Assembly: GCA_964461815.1 (NCBI GenBank)
Contig: CAYWVF010000031.1
Coordinates: 1 to 26,068 of the forward strand
Direction of reading: 5' to 3'
DNA: 26,068 nt
Source: JAAZBA01 sp964461815
Lineage (GTDB): Bacteria; Bacillota; Clostridia; Oscillospirales; QAMX01
Positions within the stretch are counted from its first letter, which is position 1. Each line of letters begins with the position of its first letter. Of this stretch, positions 7,210-14,528 are shown piece after piece. The translations under genes and the position numbers were made by a program. The notes under the pieces were generated by a model that had not been told where the DNA came from, searched no databases, and saw only the letters and a program-made list of their open reading frames with translations.

Positions 7210-8154
7210 ATGGAATACAGAACATTAGGCAAAACAAATTTAAAGGTGTCGAGGCTGTGCTTCGGCTCTTTGACGGTAGGACCTTTGCAAGCCGGACTCA
7301 AACCCGAAGAGGCGGGAGAGATTCTGGCTTTTGCATTTGAGAATGGCGTTAATTTTCTTGATGCTGCCCAGCTGTACAACGTATATGAGCATATAAGAGA
7401 GGGACTAAAAAGAACAAATAAGGATATAATCATAGCGTCAAAGTCATACGCATATGAAAAGCAACAGGCTTTGGATGCTGTAGATGAATGCCGTAAAGCT
7501 CTGGACAGAGATGTGATAGATATATTTATGCTGCACGAGCAGGAGAGTATACATACACTTCGAGGTCATAAGGAAGCTCTTGATGCGTTATATGATTTGA
7601 AAAGCAAGGGGATCATTAAGGCTGTAGGAATATCAACACATCATGTAGCGGCTGTTGAGGGCGCTATGAAGGTCGGACTTGACGTAGTGCATCCTCTCAT
7701 AAACGTGGATGGGTGGGGAATTGTTGACGGCACAAGAGAAGATATGGAGCGTGCAGTAGCAAAGGCTCATGACATGGGTATAGGAATATATACCATGAAG
7801 ACGTTTGGAGGAGGAAATCTTCATAAAAAAAGCGAGGAATGCCTTAAGTACTCACTGTCATTGCCGTTTGCCGATTCGATCGCAATCGGTATGCAGAGCA
7901 TTGACGAGGTAAGAGCGAATATTTCATTCTTTGGGAACGGATGCTTTACCGCTGAGGAAAAGGCTGCACTCGACAGTAAGAAGCGTCATATCCATATAGA
8001 GGACTGGTGTACAGGCTGTGGAGAGTGTACAAGACATTGCCCACAGAAAGCGTCGAAGGTAGTGGACGGAAGAGTTTATGTTGACGGAGAAAAATGTGTG
8101 CTTTGCAGTTATTGCTCTGCTTTTTGCGAGATGTCAGCAATAAGAGTATTGTGA
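7210..8154 (+). CDS. Aldo/keto reductase with C-terminal 2[4Fe-4S] ferredoxin domain
   Basis: The 314-residue protein has a TIM-barrel aldo/keto reductase domain (about 1-250) followed by a ferredoxin-like tail. The catalytic tetrad is intact: D51 and Y56 in FLDAAQLYN, K78 in IIASKSY and H109 in FMLHEQ. The tail has two [4Fe-4S] motifs: C267-x2-C270-x2-C273-x3-C277-P and C296-x2-C299-x2-C302-x3-C306. Proteins of this layout are common in anaerobes and are thought to couple carbonyl reduction to ferredoxin-type electron carriers, but substrates are mostly unknown. The second motif ends in CEM instead of the usual CP. It lies 23 bases after ireB with GAAAGGAA before the ATG and is probably co-transcribed. 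Confidence 0.93.
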   Translation: MEYRTLGKTNLKVSRLCFGSLTVGPLQAGLKPEEAGEILAFAFENGVNFLDAAQLYNVYEHIREGLKRTNKDIIIASKSYAYEKQQALDAVDECRKALDRDVIDIFMLHEQESIHTLRGHKEALDALYDLKSKGIIKAVGISTHHVAAVEGAMKVGLDVVHPLINVDGWGIVDGTREDMERAVAKAHDMGIGIYTMKTFGGGNLHKKSEECLKYSLSLPFADSIAIGMQSIDEVRANISFFGNGCFTAEEKAALDSKKRHIHIEDWCTGCGECTRHCPQKASKVVDGRVYVDGEKCVLCSYCSAFCEMSAIRVL

Positions 8155-8203
8155 TTTCGACAAAGTGCACAATTTGACATGCATATTTTGGTCAATTTAT
8201 GCA

Positions 8204-8232
8204 TTTACAAAAAAGTAAAGCTGTGTTATGAT
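8204..8232 (+). promoter_or_regulatory. Predicted sigma-A promoter of the 100-aa gene
   Basis: TTTACA (8204-8209), a 17-base spacer and TATGAT (8227-8232) lie 61 bases before the ATG at 8293. The flanks hold inverted repeats: TTGAC/GTCAA at 8174-8195, and GTTAC/GTAAC at 8245-8260 just downstream of the expected start of transcription. Confidence 0.6.
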
Positions 8233-8292
8233 TATTACAAATCAGTTACAAACCAGTAACATGGCTTGCAGTTGATTGGAGGAAGCTGAATA

Positions 8293-8595
8293 ATGGCTAC
8301 TAATAAGAAAATGTCCGAGAGTCTGATATACAAGGGAAAACCGCTTATAAGATGCGATAAAATACTTTATTATGGAAGTATGACCGATTCCCACATAATA
8401 AGAATGCAGATTTTTGATACTGTATCGGATCACGGACTGCCTGTTGCGTCAAAGGTTATGGTAACCTTGATGCAGACAGATGAAAAGTTAAATCCTGCGG
8501 AAAGAGTGGTGAAAAACGGAGAAAAGAAAGGTTTATATGAAGCAATTGATATAGCTGATGTCTGGCTGACAAGAGCCCTATCAAATAAAAACTGA
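8293..8595 (+). CDS. Conserved hypothetical protein of about 100 residues
   Basis: The 100-residue soluble protein has no signal peptide or membrane segment. It is mixed alpha/beta in character, with hydrophobic strands such as DSHIIRMQIFDTV and VASKVMVTLMQT and a C-terminal helix ending DIADVWLTRALS. I do not recognise a named domain; from memory similar short proteins occur in other Oscillospiraceae, but this is not verified. The ATG at 8293 follows TTGGAGGAAG at 8276-8285, a strong ribosome-binding site, and a good promoter stands upstream, so it is very likely expressed. The NlpC/P60 gene starts 94 bases later with no clear terminator between, so the two may be co-transcribed. Confidence 0.8.
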   Translation: MATNKKMSESLIYKGKPLIRCDKILYYGSMTDSHIIRMQIFDTVSDHGLPVASKVMVTLMQTDEKLNPAERVVKNGEKKGLYEAIDIADVWLTRALSNKN

Positions 8596-8689
8596 GTTTC
8601 GCTGTTTTTTATCGTAAACCGATCCTTCTGATATCTGTTTCTGTGCGATAAAAGCTGAGGCTCAGAATTTCAGGAGGATTTTTTTACAT

Positions 8690-9646
8690 ATGAATGTTCA
8701 TGGCAAATGGAACATAATAAACAAAACCGTGAAATTTGCGGTAGTTTTTGGAATATTGGCAGTTATAATGGCTTTTGGAGCTTGTGCTCTTGACGGAAGT
8801 GTAGATACAGATGTACTGAAGGTAAGAGCCGGCACTTCTACAGAGTCAGAGGAAGTAGGTCGTGTAAAACGCGGAGATGTTCTCAATATAACAGGACGCT
8901 TCGGTGAGTGGTATGTTATAGATTACAATGGCGAAACAAGATACGTATTTACGGAATATGTGTCGATACCGGAAAATATCAGTGTACACACTACGATGGG
9001 TGTGATCACAGGCGGTACGGTAAATATCCGTGAAGCTGCATCGACAGATTCTGCGGTAGTTACAAAGCTTGCAAAGGGTACAGCTGTTTTAATAAATGCT
9101 ATTGAGAACGACTGGTACGAGATAAGCTACCTTGATTACGAGGGTTATGTACGTGGAGATTATCTGAATGTTCTGAGTCTTACATATTCACAGTCCGATT
9201 CGGCAGTTGAAAAAGCTGTTTCAAAGGCTGTAGCTGCAACGATAGATATTGTAGATTCCGAGAATATTTCTTCTGAGAGGCAGGAGCTTCTTGATTATGC
9301 ACAGAAGTATCTCGGTGTAGCGTATAAGTACGGTGGAGCTACTCCGGACGGCTTTGATTGCTCCGGCTTTACATATTATGTATTCGGACAGTTTGGTTAT
9401 TCGTTGAACAGATCTTCATCTGCTCAGATAAATAATGGTGAAGAGATCGAAAAGAGCGAGCTTATTCCCGGAGATCTGGTGTTCTTCTCGAGAAGCGGTA
9501 AAGCTGTAGGTCATGTTGGAATATATATTGGCGATAACAAGTTCATTCATTCCACAAGTCCCGGCGATGTCGTAAGTATAACTGATTTGGATGATACATA
9601 TTATTCAAAGCGTTATGTTGGCGCAAGACGTATACTTGATGTATAA
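8690..9646 (+). CDS. Secreted SH3-NlpC/P60 peptidoglycan endopeptidase (C40 family)
   Basis: The 318-residue protein begins with a long N-region and hydrophobic segment (residues about 13-32) ending FGACALDG; this may be a signal peptidase I site or a poor lipobox. Two bacterial SH3 (SH3b) repeats follow: about 38-85 (LKVRAGTSTESEEVG) and 104-160 (VNIREAASTDSAVVTKL). The C-terminal NlpC/P60 domain spans about 200-318. The catalytic Cys is C224 in FDCSGF, the His is H275 in GHVGIYIG and the third polar residue is H287 in KFIHS, so the triad is complete. The family cleaves D-Glu/m-DAP-type stem-peptide bonds in the cell wall; SH3b repeats usually bind the wall. AGGAGGA precedes the ATG. It contrasts with the inactive relative at 4609-6021. 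Confidence 0.94.
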   Translation: MNVHGKWNIINKTVKFAVVFGILAVIMAFGACALDGSVDTDVLKVRAGTSTESEEVGRVKRGDVLNITGRFGEWYVIDYNGETRYVFTEYVSIPENISVHTTMGVITGGTVNIREAASTDSAVVTKLAKGTAVLINAIENDWYEISYLDYEGYVRGDYLNVLSLTYSQSDSAVEKAVSKAVAATIDIVDSENISSERQELLDYAQKYLGVAYKYGGATPDGFDCSGFTYYVFGQFGYSLNRSSSAQINNGEEIEKSELIPGDLVFFSRSGKAVGHVGIYIGDNKFIHSTSPGDVVSITDLDDTYYSKRYVGARRILDV

Positions 9647-9665
9647 AAGAAGATGAAATAGAATA

Positions 9666-9698
9666 CCGTATGTAAGAATATCTTGCATACGGTTTTTT
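9666..9698 (+). terminator. Intrinsic terminator between the NlpC/P60 and EamA genes
   Basis: CCGTATGTAAG (9666-9676) pairs with CTTGCATACGG (9682-9692; one G-U pair) around AATAT. T6 follows at 9693-9698. The ribosome-binding site of the next gene begins only four bases after the T run. Confidence 0.92.
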
Positions 9699-9714
9699 GT
9701 TGGAGGATGCACAT

Positions 9715-10653
9715 ATGGATAAAACAAAGACACAATTTAAAGGCGTAATAATGCTGATCTCGGCAGCGTTTATATGGGGAATAGCATTTGTTGCACAGAG
9801 CGTTGGAATGGAAGATGTCGAAGGCTTTACATTCAGCGGAATAAGAACTCTTATAGGTGCGGCTGTACTTTTGCCGATAATATTTGTAAGAGATGCGAAA
9901 AGCAAAAAAACGATGAATGAAGCACAGCTTGCGGAGAAAAAGGCAACGGATAAAAAGACGATAATATACGGTATATTGCTCGGTATTGTGTTCTGTGCGG
10001 CTGTAAATTTCCAGCAGTTTGCGTTCAATTATTCGACCTCCGGTAAGATCGCATTTATCACCGCTTTTTACATGTTTTTTGTACCTCTTTTTGGATTGGT
10101 ATTGAAGAAAAGAGTACCTATCATTACATGGATATGTGTTATATTCGGTGCGATCGGGCTGTATTTTCTTTGCATTGACCCAAGCGACCTGTCTTCGATA
10201 AATAAGGGTGACATTTTAACTATCATATGTGCGGTAATGTATGCGATACAGATACTGATGATAGAAAGGTTCGCTGCTGATGTCGATGGAGTAAAGCTGT
10301 CGTGTATTGAGTATCTTGTCGGCGGAGTGCTGTCTTGTATATTAATGTTCATTTTTGAAGAACCGAGGATAGATTCTATACTGAATGCGGCTGTACCGCT
10401 GCTTTATGCCGGTGTTATGAGCTGCGGAGTTGCATTTACGTTTCAAATTATCGGACAGAAGTATACCGAGGCAACGGTTGCTTCTCTTATCATGTGTACC
10501 GAGTCTGTGTTTGGTGCTCTTGCCGGTGCGATCATATTAAAAGAGGTGCTGACAGGTAGAGAGATATTGGGCTGTGCGATAATGTTTGCAGCGATCATTC
10601 TTTCACAGTTCTCCGGAGTGTTGACCGATAAATTAAAATCACGCAGCAGGTAG
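9715..10653 (+). CDS. EamA-family (DMT superfamily) transporter
   Basis: The 312-residue protein has about ten hydrophobic segments arranged as two EamA repeats, the drug/metabolite transporter fold. Repeat one starts FKGVIMLISAAFIWGIAFVA, and repeat two includes GDILTIICAVMYAIQILMIE. The terminal segment SLIMCTESVFGALAGAIILKE is the typical ending motif. Family members export amino acids, nucleosides or drugs; the substrate cannot be assigned. ATG 9715 was chosen because GGAGGA lies at 9702-9707; an in-frame TTG at 9697 would overlap the terminator T run. A hydrophilic Lys-rich loop after residue 60 is longer than usual. The GH32 gene follows after 36 bases, so the two may form an operon. 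Confidence 0.92.
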   Translation: MDKTKTQFKGVIMLISAAFIWGIAFVAQSVGMEDVEGFTFSGIRTLIGAAVLLPIIFVRDAKSKKTMNEAQLAEKKATDKKTIIYGILLGIVFCAAVNFQQFAFNYSTSGKIAFITAFYMFFVPLFGLVLKKRVPIITWICVIFGAIGLYFLCIDPSDLSSINKGDILTIICAVMYAIQILMIERFAADVDGVKLSCIEYLVGGVLSCILMFIFEEPRIDSILNAAVPLLYAGVMSCGVAFTFQIIGQKYTEATVASLIMCTESVFGALAGAIILKEVLTGREILGCAIMFAAIILSQFSGVLTDKLKSRSR

Positions 10654-10689
10654 ACTGTTTAGATGCTTTGAAAACAGGAGAGTGTTTAA

Positions 10690-11757
10690 ATGAGATTAAA
10701 ATACCATTTTGAACCTGGAACAGGATGGATAAACGATCCTAACGGACTTATTTATTTCAAGGGCAAGTACCATGCTTTTTTTCAGCATAATCCGTATGCG
10801 CCTGTGTGGGGTACCATGCACTGGGGACATGCGGTCAGCAGTGATTTGGTCAACTGGGAGGAGCTCCCGATAGCTCTTTATCCCGATAAGGAATATGAAA
10901 ATTCTGGAGGCTGTTTTTCGGGTTCGGCAATTGAGAAGGATGGAAAAATGTACATTTTCTACACCTCGGTGTCGGAGCACATGGGTCAGACGCAATCACT
11001 TGCGATCAGCGAGGATGGTGTGACCTTTGAGAAGTATGAAGGAAACCCGATAATAAAAAATATAGATGTGACCGATTTCCGTGATCCGAAGGTCACAAAG
11101 TTGCTCGGACGTTATTACATGGTATGTGGAAGCGGAAGTGATAACATAGGCAGAGTATTGCTGTATGTGTCTGACGATCTATATCACTGGGAATCGCTCG
11201 GAATTATGCTTGAGGGTGAGAATTACGGACGTGTTATAGAGTGCCCTGACTTTTTTGAACTGAACGGTAAATACATACTTATGTTCTCACAGGTCAAAAC
11301 GGATAAGTATAATGCGGTAAAGGTAGTTATCGGATCGTTTGATGGTGTGAAATTTACACCTGAAAATGAGTTTTATATGGAGTCCGGTCCTGACTTTTAT
11401 GCAGCACAGTCTTTTGAGGATCAGCTCGGCAGACGGATCATGATCGGCTGGATGATAAACAAGCGCCAATACGGACAGGAAGGCTTGACATATGCCGGAG
11501 CACTGACGATACCTCGTGAGCTGAGGTTGAAAGACGGTGTACTGAAAAACTACCCTGTGAAGGAAGCACAGCAGCTTCTCAAGAATGAGGATGAGCTGGT
11601 AAAGATTTGCGGAAATACGGTGAGAGTAGGCAGAGAAAACGAATACATAAGTGAATTGGATATACTTCCGGGTGAAGATATTGCTGTACTGCATGACACT
11701 CGAACAATAGAGGTATTCGTCGGAAAAGGTCGTAGAAGCGCATCACTGTGGGTATAG
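10690..11757 (+). CDS. Glycoside hydrolase family 32 (beta-fructosidase-like), shortened C-terminal domain
   Basis: The 355-residue cytoplasmic enzyme (no signal peptide) has GH32 landmarks: nucleophile D16 in WINDPNG, the FRDP motif with D132 as transition-state stabiliser, and acid/base E184 in ECPDFF. These hydrolyse sucrose, fructo-oligosaccharides or levan; the exact substrate is not readable. The five-bladed propeller is complete to about residue 290 (TIPRELRLKDG). Family members usually add a beta-sandwich of about 150 residues. Here only about 60 remain, ending in DTRTIEVFVGKG, which corresponds to the usual DRSSVEVFVNDGE near the sandwich end, so the middle of that domain seems deleted in frame. 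AACAGGAGAG precedes the ATG. Confidence 0.92.
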   Translation: MRLKYHFEPGTGWINDPNGLIYFKGKYHAFFQHNPYAPVWGTMHWGHAVSSDLVNWEELPIALYPDKEYENSGGCFSGSAIEKDGKMYIFYTSVSEHMGQTQSLAISEDGVTFEKYEGNPIIKNIDVTDFRDPKVTKLLGRYYMVCGSGSDNIGRVLLYVSDDLYHWESLGIMLEGENYGRVIECPDFFELNGKYILMFSQVKTDKYNAVKVVIGSFDGVKFTPENEFYMESGPDFYAAQSFEDQLGRRIMIGWMINKRQYGQEGLTYAGALTIPRELRLKDGVLKNYPVKEAQQLLKNEDELVKICGNTVRVGRENEYISELDILPGEDIAVLHDTRTIEVFVGKGRRSASLWV

Positions 11758-11840
11758 GTCGCTTTTGTATAGAGTCACTGTAATGCCACACTGCTTGCAA
11801 AGTCTGTAAGGCAGCAAGCTGAACATATGGGGAGAGTCAA

Positions 11841-12281
11841 ATGATTATAAGGAAAATGGTTATTTCCGATTATGATAGAATTTATGATCTATGGATGTCT
11901 TGCTCCGGAATGGGATTGAATAACTTAGACGATTCAAAAGATGGGATCGATAGGTTTATAAAAAGAAATCCCGATACATGCTTTGTTGCTGAAGAAGACA
12001 GTGAGATCATAGGTGCGATCATGGTCGGCAATGATGGCAGGAGAGGCTATATCTATCACACAGCTGTAGATCCGCAGCATAGGAAGCAGGGTATAGCAAG
12101 TCGATTGGTCGATGCTGCAATGCAGGCGTTAAAGCAATGCGGTATCAATAAATGTGCGTTGGTCGTTTTCGGCAGAAACGAAAACGGTAATGCCTTTTGG
12201 GAAAAGATCGGATTTACTGCACGTGAAGATTTGGTTTATCGCAATAAGACAATTACCGAAATGATCAGGATAGACACATAA
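11841..12281 (+). CDS. GNAT-family N-acetyltransferase
   Basis: The 146-residue protein has a single GNAT domain. Strand beta-4 (YIYHTAVDPQHR) leads into the acetyl-CoA pyrophosphate loop KQGIASRLV (Q/R-x-x-G-x-G/A type). The C-terminal part NENGNAFWEKIGFTAREDLVYRNKTI is characteristic of small cytoplasmic GNAT enzymes. The acceptor cannot be predicted; related proteins acetylate small amines or protein N-termini. The ATG follows GGGGAGAG at 11829-11836. The gap from GH32 is 83 bases and no clear terminator separates them. It may be co-transcribed or have a promoter I cannot see. Confidence 0.9.
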   Translation: MIIRKMVISDYDRIYDLWMSCSGMGLNNLDDSKDGIDRFIKRNPDTCFVAEEDSEIIGAIMVGNDGRRGYIYHTAVDPQHRKQGIASRLVDAAMQALKQCGINKCALVVFGRNENGNAFWEKIGFTAREDLVYRNKTITEMIRIDT

Positions 12282-12360
12282 AAACCGAAATATACTTCTA
12301 CACGTGTTTTAGTAGATACAGGATATTGCACTTAGTGCTCGTATCATCTTTCAAAATGCA

Positions 12361-12400
12361 AAGCCCCTCTCTGTGATATATCACAGAGAGGGGCTTTTGA
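12361..12400 (+). terminator. Strong hairpin terminator after the acetyltransferase gene
   Basis: AAGCCCCTCTCTGTGA (12361-12376) pairs perfectly over 16 bp with TCACAGAGAGGGGCTT (12381-12396) around TATA. A short T stretch lies on both strands, so it may work in both directions between the convergent genes. Confidence 0.85.
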
Positions 12401-12428
12401 CTATATCAAAATATAGAAATAAGCAATG

Positions 12429-12463
12429 ATCCCCGACAGAAACTGATTCTGTCGGGGATTTTT
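12429..12463 (+). terminator. Second hairpin terminator between convergent genes
   Basis: ATCCCCGACAGAA (12429-12441) pairs perfectly with TTCTGTCGGGGAT (12447-12459) around ACTGA. T4 follows on the plus strand. It lies 12 bases past the minus-strand putP stop. The minus-strand tail is only weakly T-rich, so it may act mainly as a plus-strand terminator or as an mRNA-stabilising stem for putP. Confidence 0.82.
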
Positions 12464-12474
12464 GCGGCTATTAT

Positions 12475-14046
12475 TTATTCGTTTACTGTAGCTTTGACAA
12501 GATCGAATTCATCCTCGATCTCCTTAGAAGGCTTCTTCGTGCAGAGTGATACGATGATGATCACGATAGACGAGATAAGGAATGCCGGTAGGAGCTCGTA
12601 GATCGCAAACAGACCGCCTAACGGCTTAAGGACGAGCTTCCAGAAGAATACCATAACACCACCGGAGATCATACCTGCAACGGCACCGGTTCGAGTGATG
12701 CGTTTCCAGAAGAGGGAGAAGAGCATCGTCGGGCCGAATGTTGCACCGAAGCCTGCCCATGCAAACGAGACTATCGTGAAGATAACGCTGTTCTCATCCC
12801 ATGCGATAACGATACCGATAAGCGAGATCGCAAGAAGAACGATACGTGAAATTGTCATTATCTGCTTATCCGTAGCGTCCTTTTTAATTATGCCGCCGAA
12901 AATGTTTTTAGCAAATGCGGAAGCGGCGATAAGAAGATAGGAGTCGGAGGAGCTGATCGTTGCAGCTAAGACACCTGCCATAACGAGACCTGCGAGGATC
13001 GCCGGGAAGTAAACTTTTGATACGGTAATGAATACATTTTCAGCAGATGATGCTGTGATAAGTGTAGCCTCTGTCGGGAATAACGCACGTCCGATGATAC
13101 CGATGCAGATAGCTGCAAAGAGCGAGATAACGACCCATACTGTTGCAACACGTCTTGAAAGCGTAAGCTTTTTGGAATCGTTTATAGCCATGAATCTGAG
13201 GAGCACCTGCGGCATACCAAAGTAACCGAGTCCCCAGGAGATCGTGGAGAGTATCGTGTAAAGACCGTATTTTGATGCTTCGCCGAATACAGGAGCTCCG
13301 TTCACGATCTGCTGAACTCCGTCGGCATCCGTGACAGGTGTAGCCATTGACGTAAGTGACAGATATCCGGGAATGGCTTTCGCATTTTCGATAACGGCAT
13401 CAATACCGCCTGCGTTAAATGTACCGATCAGCATGACAGCTATAAGAGCGATGAACATAACGATTGCCTGCATGAAATCGGATGCACTTTCGGCAAGAAA
13501 ACCACCGATAAGAGTATAAACGATAACAAATATTGCACCGACGATCATCATTGAATGATAAGAAAGTCCGAACAATGTGCTGAACAGCTTGCCGCATGTA
13601 ACAAAGCAGCTGGATGCATAGACTGTGAAGAATATAAGAATGAATACTGCCGAGATCGTCATGAGGATCTTTTTCTTCTCATGAAATCTGTTGGAGAAAA
13701 ACTCCGGAAGTGTGATGGAGTTTCCGGAGACGATGGAATATCTGCGCAGTCTCTTGGAAACGATGAGCCAGTTGATATATGTACCAACCGCAAGACCTAT
13801 GGCAGTCCACGCAGCGTCTGCAATTCCGCACCAATATGCAACGCCCGGAAGACCCATAAGAAGCCATCCACTCATGTCGGAGGCTTCGGCACTCATGGCT
13901 GTGACCCACGGTCCGAGACTTCGTCCTCCGAGATAATAGTTTTCACTGTTTTGATTTGCCCGTTTTGCGAAAAATACGCCGATTATAATGACAGCGAGCA
14001 TGTAGCATATCATTGTCACTAAGATCTGAATTGTATCGCCAGACAT
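12475..14046 (-). CDS. putP: Sodium/proline symporter, PutP-type (SSS family)
   Basis: The 523-residue integral membrane protein of the sodium:solute symporter family has about 13 hydrophobic segments. Landmarks include the N-terminal GVFFAKRANQNSENYYLGGRSL, the sodium-site region MSAEASDMSGWLLMGLPG in helix 2, and the SSDSYLLIAASAFAKNIF region in the second half. These and the length match PutP (proline uptake) better than sugar or pantothenate symporters, but specificity is inferred. ATG 14046 is chosen because AGGAGG at 14056-14061 is 9 bases away; a TTG at 14052 is too close. It is a lone gene, convergent with the acetyltransferase and divergent from rpoB. Confidence 0.92.
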   Translation of the reverse strand: MSGDTIQILVTMICYMLAVIIIGVFFAKRANQNSENYYLGGRSLGPWVTAMSAEASDMSGWLLMGLPGVAYWCGIADAAWTAIGLAVGTYINWLIVSKRLRRYSIVSGNSITLPEFFSNRFHEKKKILMTISAVFILIFFTVYASSCFVTCGKLFSTLFGLSYHSMMIVGAIFVIVYTLIGGFLAESASDFMQAIVMFIALIAVMLIGTFNAGGIDAVIENAKAIPGYLSLTSMATPVTDADGVQQIVNGAPVFGEASKYGLYTILSTISWGLGYFGMPQVLLRFMAINDSKKLTLSRRVATVWVVISLFAAICIGIIGRALFPTEATLITASSAENVFITVSKVYFPAILAGLVMAGVLAATISSSDSYLLIAASAFAKNIFGGIIKKDATDKQIMTISRIVLLAISLIGIVIAWDENSVIFTIVSFAWAGFGATFGPTMLFSLFWKRITRTGAVAGMISGGVMVFFWKLVLKPLGGLFAIYELLPAFLISSIVIIIVSLCTKKPSKEIEDEFDLVKATVNE

Positions 14047-14082
14047 AGACAAATTCCTCCTTTTATGTATAGTTTAATATTA

Positions 14083-14111
14083 ATATTAACTCAAAAAACC
14101 GAACATGTAAA
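14083..14111 (-). promoter_or_regulatory. Predicted promoter of putP
   Basis: On the minus strand, TTTACA (14111-14106), a 17-base spacer and TAATAT (14088-14083) lie 36 bases before the ATG. The -10 matches consensus at four of six positions. Confidence 0.48.
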
Positions 14112-14358
14112 GAGTAAATGAAGAATAATGCAAAATTCTGTCTAATATTACAAAAAGGAACAGACAAAATTTGCAATGTTGCATACTTGTATACAAAGTA
14201 ATATCTATACCTTTGGATCAAGAACGTAAAATGAAAATAATGGGAGAAATACCGTATACGATACGTAAAAGAGGCTAAAATAAAAGAAGATATGCCAAAA
14301 AATGGGCATATCGAATAAAAAATAAAAAGTCAAAGGCAAAACATTGTGCTAATAGCCG

Positions 14359-14387
14359 TTGACTTACTTGACAATTCTTGATATAAT
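14359..14387 (+). promoter_or_regulatory. Predicted sigma-A promoter of rpoBC
   Basis: TTGACT (14359-14364), exactly 17 bases, then TATAAT (14382-14387). A second TTGACA at 14368 is too close to the -10 to be used. The predicted leader to the rpoB start is about 130 bases. Confidence 0.7.
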
Positions 14388-14429
14388 AATTAGACGGATA
14401 TAGTGGCAAAGTGTAAAGGTATGCATTTT

Positions 14430-14446
14430 TCGAGTAAAAAACTCGA
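14430..14446 (+). other. Hairpin in the rpoB leader
   Basis: TCGAGT (14430-14435) pairs with ACTCGA (14441-14446) around AAAAA. CTCGAT is then repeated at 14453-14458, so a competing pairing with TCGAG is possible. A palindrome CTATTATAATAG lies at 14465-14476. The function is unknown. Confidence 0.5.
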
Positions 14447-14528
14447 TTTCCGCTCGATCCGTTACTATTATAATAGCTTTTTACTGACTTAACAACCCCA
14501 AAGAAGCAAAAACATACAACAGCGCCTA

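Larger units (their letters stand above)
14047..14528. other. Divergent putP/rpoB intergenic region
   Basis: This gap of about 480 bases contains no convincing gene. It is AT-rich and holds the putP promoter (minus) and the rpoB promoter (plus). A hairpin GATATGCC/GGCATATC spans 14289-14312 and has T-rich sequence only on its minus-strand exit, so it may stop antisense transcripts. A structured rpoB leader follows. The rplJ-rplL genes that precede rpoB in many bacteria are absent. Confidence 0.7.

Noticed and set aside
9543..10028. Minus-strand 161-residue frame with hydrophobic stretches
   Set aside because: It lies across the NlpC/P60 end, the terminator and the EamA start; it is the complement of the transporter's helices.
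12361..12463. Two tandem perfect inverted repeats as a mobile-element scar or att site
   Set aside because: The stems are unrelated to each other, lie between convergent genes and have T tails, so terminators explain them.
14289..14312. GATATGCC/GGCATATC hairpin as a riboswitch or small RNA upstream of rpoB
   Set aside because: It lies upstream of the predicted rpoB promoter, so it is not in the leader; T-rich sequence exists only on the minus-strand exit and no promoter for a small RNA is evident.
14368..14396. TTGACA at 14368 as the rpoB -35
   Set aside because: It is only 8 bases from TATAAT at 14382; TTGACT at 14359 has the correct 17-base spacing.
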